Positions 22,378-23,681 of a DNA stretch of 23,681 bases are shown here, piece after piece. Position 1 is the stretch's first letter. Each line of letters opens with the position of its first letter. Where the stretch lies: contig JADFAP010000003.1 in the NCBI GenBank assembly GCA_015121965.1, forward strand, positions 8,800-32,480, given 5' to 3'. Made by a program: the position numbers and the translations under genes. Under the pieces are notes generated by a model. The model saw only the letters and a program-made list of their open reading frames with translations, was not told the DNA's origin and did no database searches. The DNA is from Candidatus Acidifodinimicrobium mancum (GTDB lineage: Archaea > Nanobdellota > Nanobdellia > Parvarchaeales > Parvarchaeaceae).

Positions 22378-23681
22378 ATGTCTGAATTTTCTGATTACTT
22401 CAATTTCTCTGAAAGACTGCTCAAGAGACTGCGTAATAAGGTAGATTTTTCGCAGATAAACCTAGAGAGCAGTGTATCAAAAGGCGTGTGGATAACAAAC
22501 GGGAAGCTAAATATAGCAGAGGAAGGCGATGAAGTACTGATAGGTATAAGGTTTTCCAAGAAAGGCAAGGTCGGATTTGTTTCATCAAACCTACCAAATA
22601 AGTTTGACATCTATGATGAGGTTAACCGCCTAAGCGAAAAAATAGACAGAACATCTAAGTTCGAGATAAACGACATCTCTCCAGATGTAAACGCCGTAAA
22701 TGAAAAATACGAAGTGAGGGAAAACGGGGATAAGATCGAGGAGCTAAACCTCGACAAGCTAGGCAAGGATGCTAACGTTATATCTGAATATCTTCAAGAG
22801 AAGAAAACCAAAACTAATAATGTATTCTTTGGGGTAACACTCATTAGAAATGTCTTTATGGATAGCACTGGCAGTCTCATAGAATCCAAAATTCCATTGA
22901 TAAACTCACTTGTTACGCTAGTCATAGATGAGCTGAATCCAATAACACGCTACTTTCAGACAGGGTACACTGGCACTTATTCGGATTTGCACTCAAAGTT
23001 GATGGACAAGCTTAAAGACGAAATAAACATACTACATAAGGTATCTAAAAATACAAACAAGATTATACCCAAAAAATACAACGTGGTTGTTGGAAGTGAG
23101 ATCTCTGGTTTGATGGCGCATGAGAGTGTGGGGCATCCGCTGGAGTTGGATAGGGTATTCGGAAGAGAGCAGGCGCAGGGTGGCAGCTCCTATTTCGATA
23201 AAGGGGATGTTTCAAACCGGAGAAGAATCGGTTCTGACAAGGTAAATATATTTGATGATCCGACCATATCTGGCTCCTACGGATTCTACAAGTTTGACAG
23301 CGAGGGAACAAAAGCATCGAAAAGGAAGCTCATTGACAAAGGCATAGTGAACAGCTTCTTGATGGACAGAAGCTATGCTAGAAAGATTGGAATGCAGAGC
23401 AATGCAGCCCTGAGATCAGCTAATGCAGCAGCGGAGCCTATAATACGGATGGCAAACACGTACGTAGAACCGGATAATATAACGTTCGAAGATCTTCTGG
23501 AGCAGGCAAAAGATGGAATATACATAAAGTCCTTCAACGAATGGAACATAAACGAAACCAGAGAGAATCAGAAGTATGTAGGCTTAGAAGCGTATTACAT
23601 AAAGAATGGAAAACTTGGGGAACTGATAAAGGACCCGGTGATAGAGATAACCACCAAGAGCCTATGGAATAACGTCGCAGC
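22378..23681 (+). CDS. tldD: TldD-family metalloprotease, partial: C-terminus beyond the right edge
   Basis: A frame open from ATG 22378 to the window end, 434 residues so far. The TldD hallmark HESVGHPLELDR starts at H248, where H248, E249 and H253 form the zinc-binding HExxxH. Downstream, NAALRSANAAAEPIIRMANT fits the family's R-x-x-x-x-PI-x-RM-x-NT block. TldD acts with TldE as a heterodimer that trims unfolded peptides; the partner gene could lie just past the edge. It is 11 nt after the PAC2 gene. The missing C-terminal part is probably short. Confidence 0.9.
   Translation, partial: MSEFSDYFNFSERLLKRLRNKVDFSQINLESSVSKGVWITNGKLNIAEEGDEVLIGIRFSKKGKVGFVSSNLPNKFDIYDEVNRLSEKIDRTSKFEINDISPDVNAVNEKYEVRENGDKIEELNLDKLGKDANVISEYLQEKKTKTNNVFFGVTLIRNVFMDSTGSLIESKIPLINSLVTLVIDELNPITRYFQTGYTGTYSDLHSKLMDKLKDEINILHKVSKNTNKIIPKKYNVVVGSEISGLMAHESVGHPLELDRVFGREQAQGGSSYFDKGDVSNRRRIGSDKVNIFDDPTISGSYGFYKFDSEGTKASKRKLIDKGIVNSFLMDRSYARKIGMQSNAALRSANAAAEPIIRMANTYVEPDNITFEDLLEQAKDGIYIKSFNEWNINETRENQKYVGLEAYYIKNGKLGELIKDPVIEITTKSLWNNVA

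Noticed and set aside
1..23681. CRISPR array, insertion sequence or prophage
   Set aside because: No regularly spaced repeats, transposase, integrase or phage structural genes were found on either strand.

Overview
The window looks like archaeal chromosome from an AT-rich, compact genome. The evidence is a Cbf5-type pseudouridine synthase with an archaeal bulge-helix-bulge (BHB) intron, an AglB-type oligosaccharyltransferase, a cupin-type phosphoglucose isomerase, a PAC2 protein, TldD, an archaeal YchF/TGS-like GTPase, archaeal TATA boxes about 26 nt upstream of starts, heavy use of ATA, AGA and AGG codons, and many ATGA gene overlaps. A DPANN lineage (Micrarchaeota/Parvarchaeota-like) is my guess from gene style; it is not proven. 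I see no insertion sequences, CRISPR array or phage genes.

Layout. (1) 1-1912, minus: an alkaline-phosphatase/sulfatase superfamily gene overlapping a DUF72 gene that is cut by the left edge. (2) 2097-5749, plus: a tight four-gene cassette of ANL-type adenylate-forming protein, KaiC-like ATPase, zinc-site V4R protein and second ANL protein. I do not recognise it as a described system. (3) 5920-10622, plus: gatC-gatA-gatB-aspS, a complete route for charging tRNA by transamidation, with a bacterial-type AspRS. (4) 10714-11160, minus: an unrecognised 148-residue protein. (5) 11265-18506, minus: flippase, cupin PGI, aglB, cmk, cbf5 and tRNA-Pro(CGG). The flippase and AglB suggest protein N-glycosylation; cmk-cbf5 is a familiar archaeal pairing. 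(6) 18566-23681, plus: small membrane protein, GTPase, ksgA, site-2-type metalloprotease, PAC2 protein and tldD (cut by the right edge).

The strongest discovery is in cbf5. The gene appears broken by a frameshift, but a 16-nt insertion sits in a textbook BHB fold. Removing exactly those 16 nt restores the frame, the SGTLDPNVTG motif and the catalytic Asp codon, which the intron splits. The second is the ANL-KaiC-V4R-ANL cassette, whose V4R protein carries four putative zinc ligands at the spacing I recall from phenol sensors of the MopR/DmpR type. The third is the bacterial-looking gatCAB-aspS operon in an archaeal setting.

All calls come from reading the sequence and from memory of the families. 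No database search was run. Promoter calls are pattern-based and weak in AT-rich DNA.
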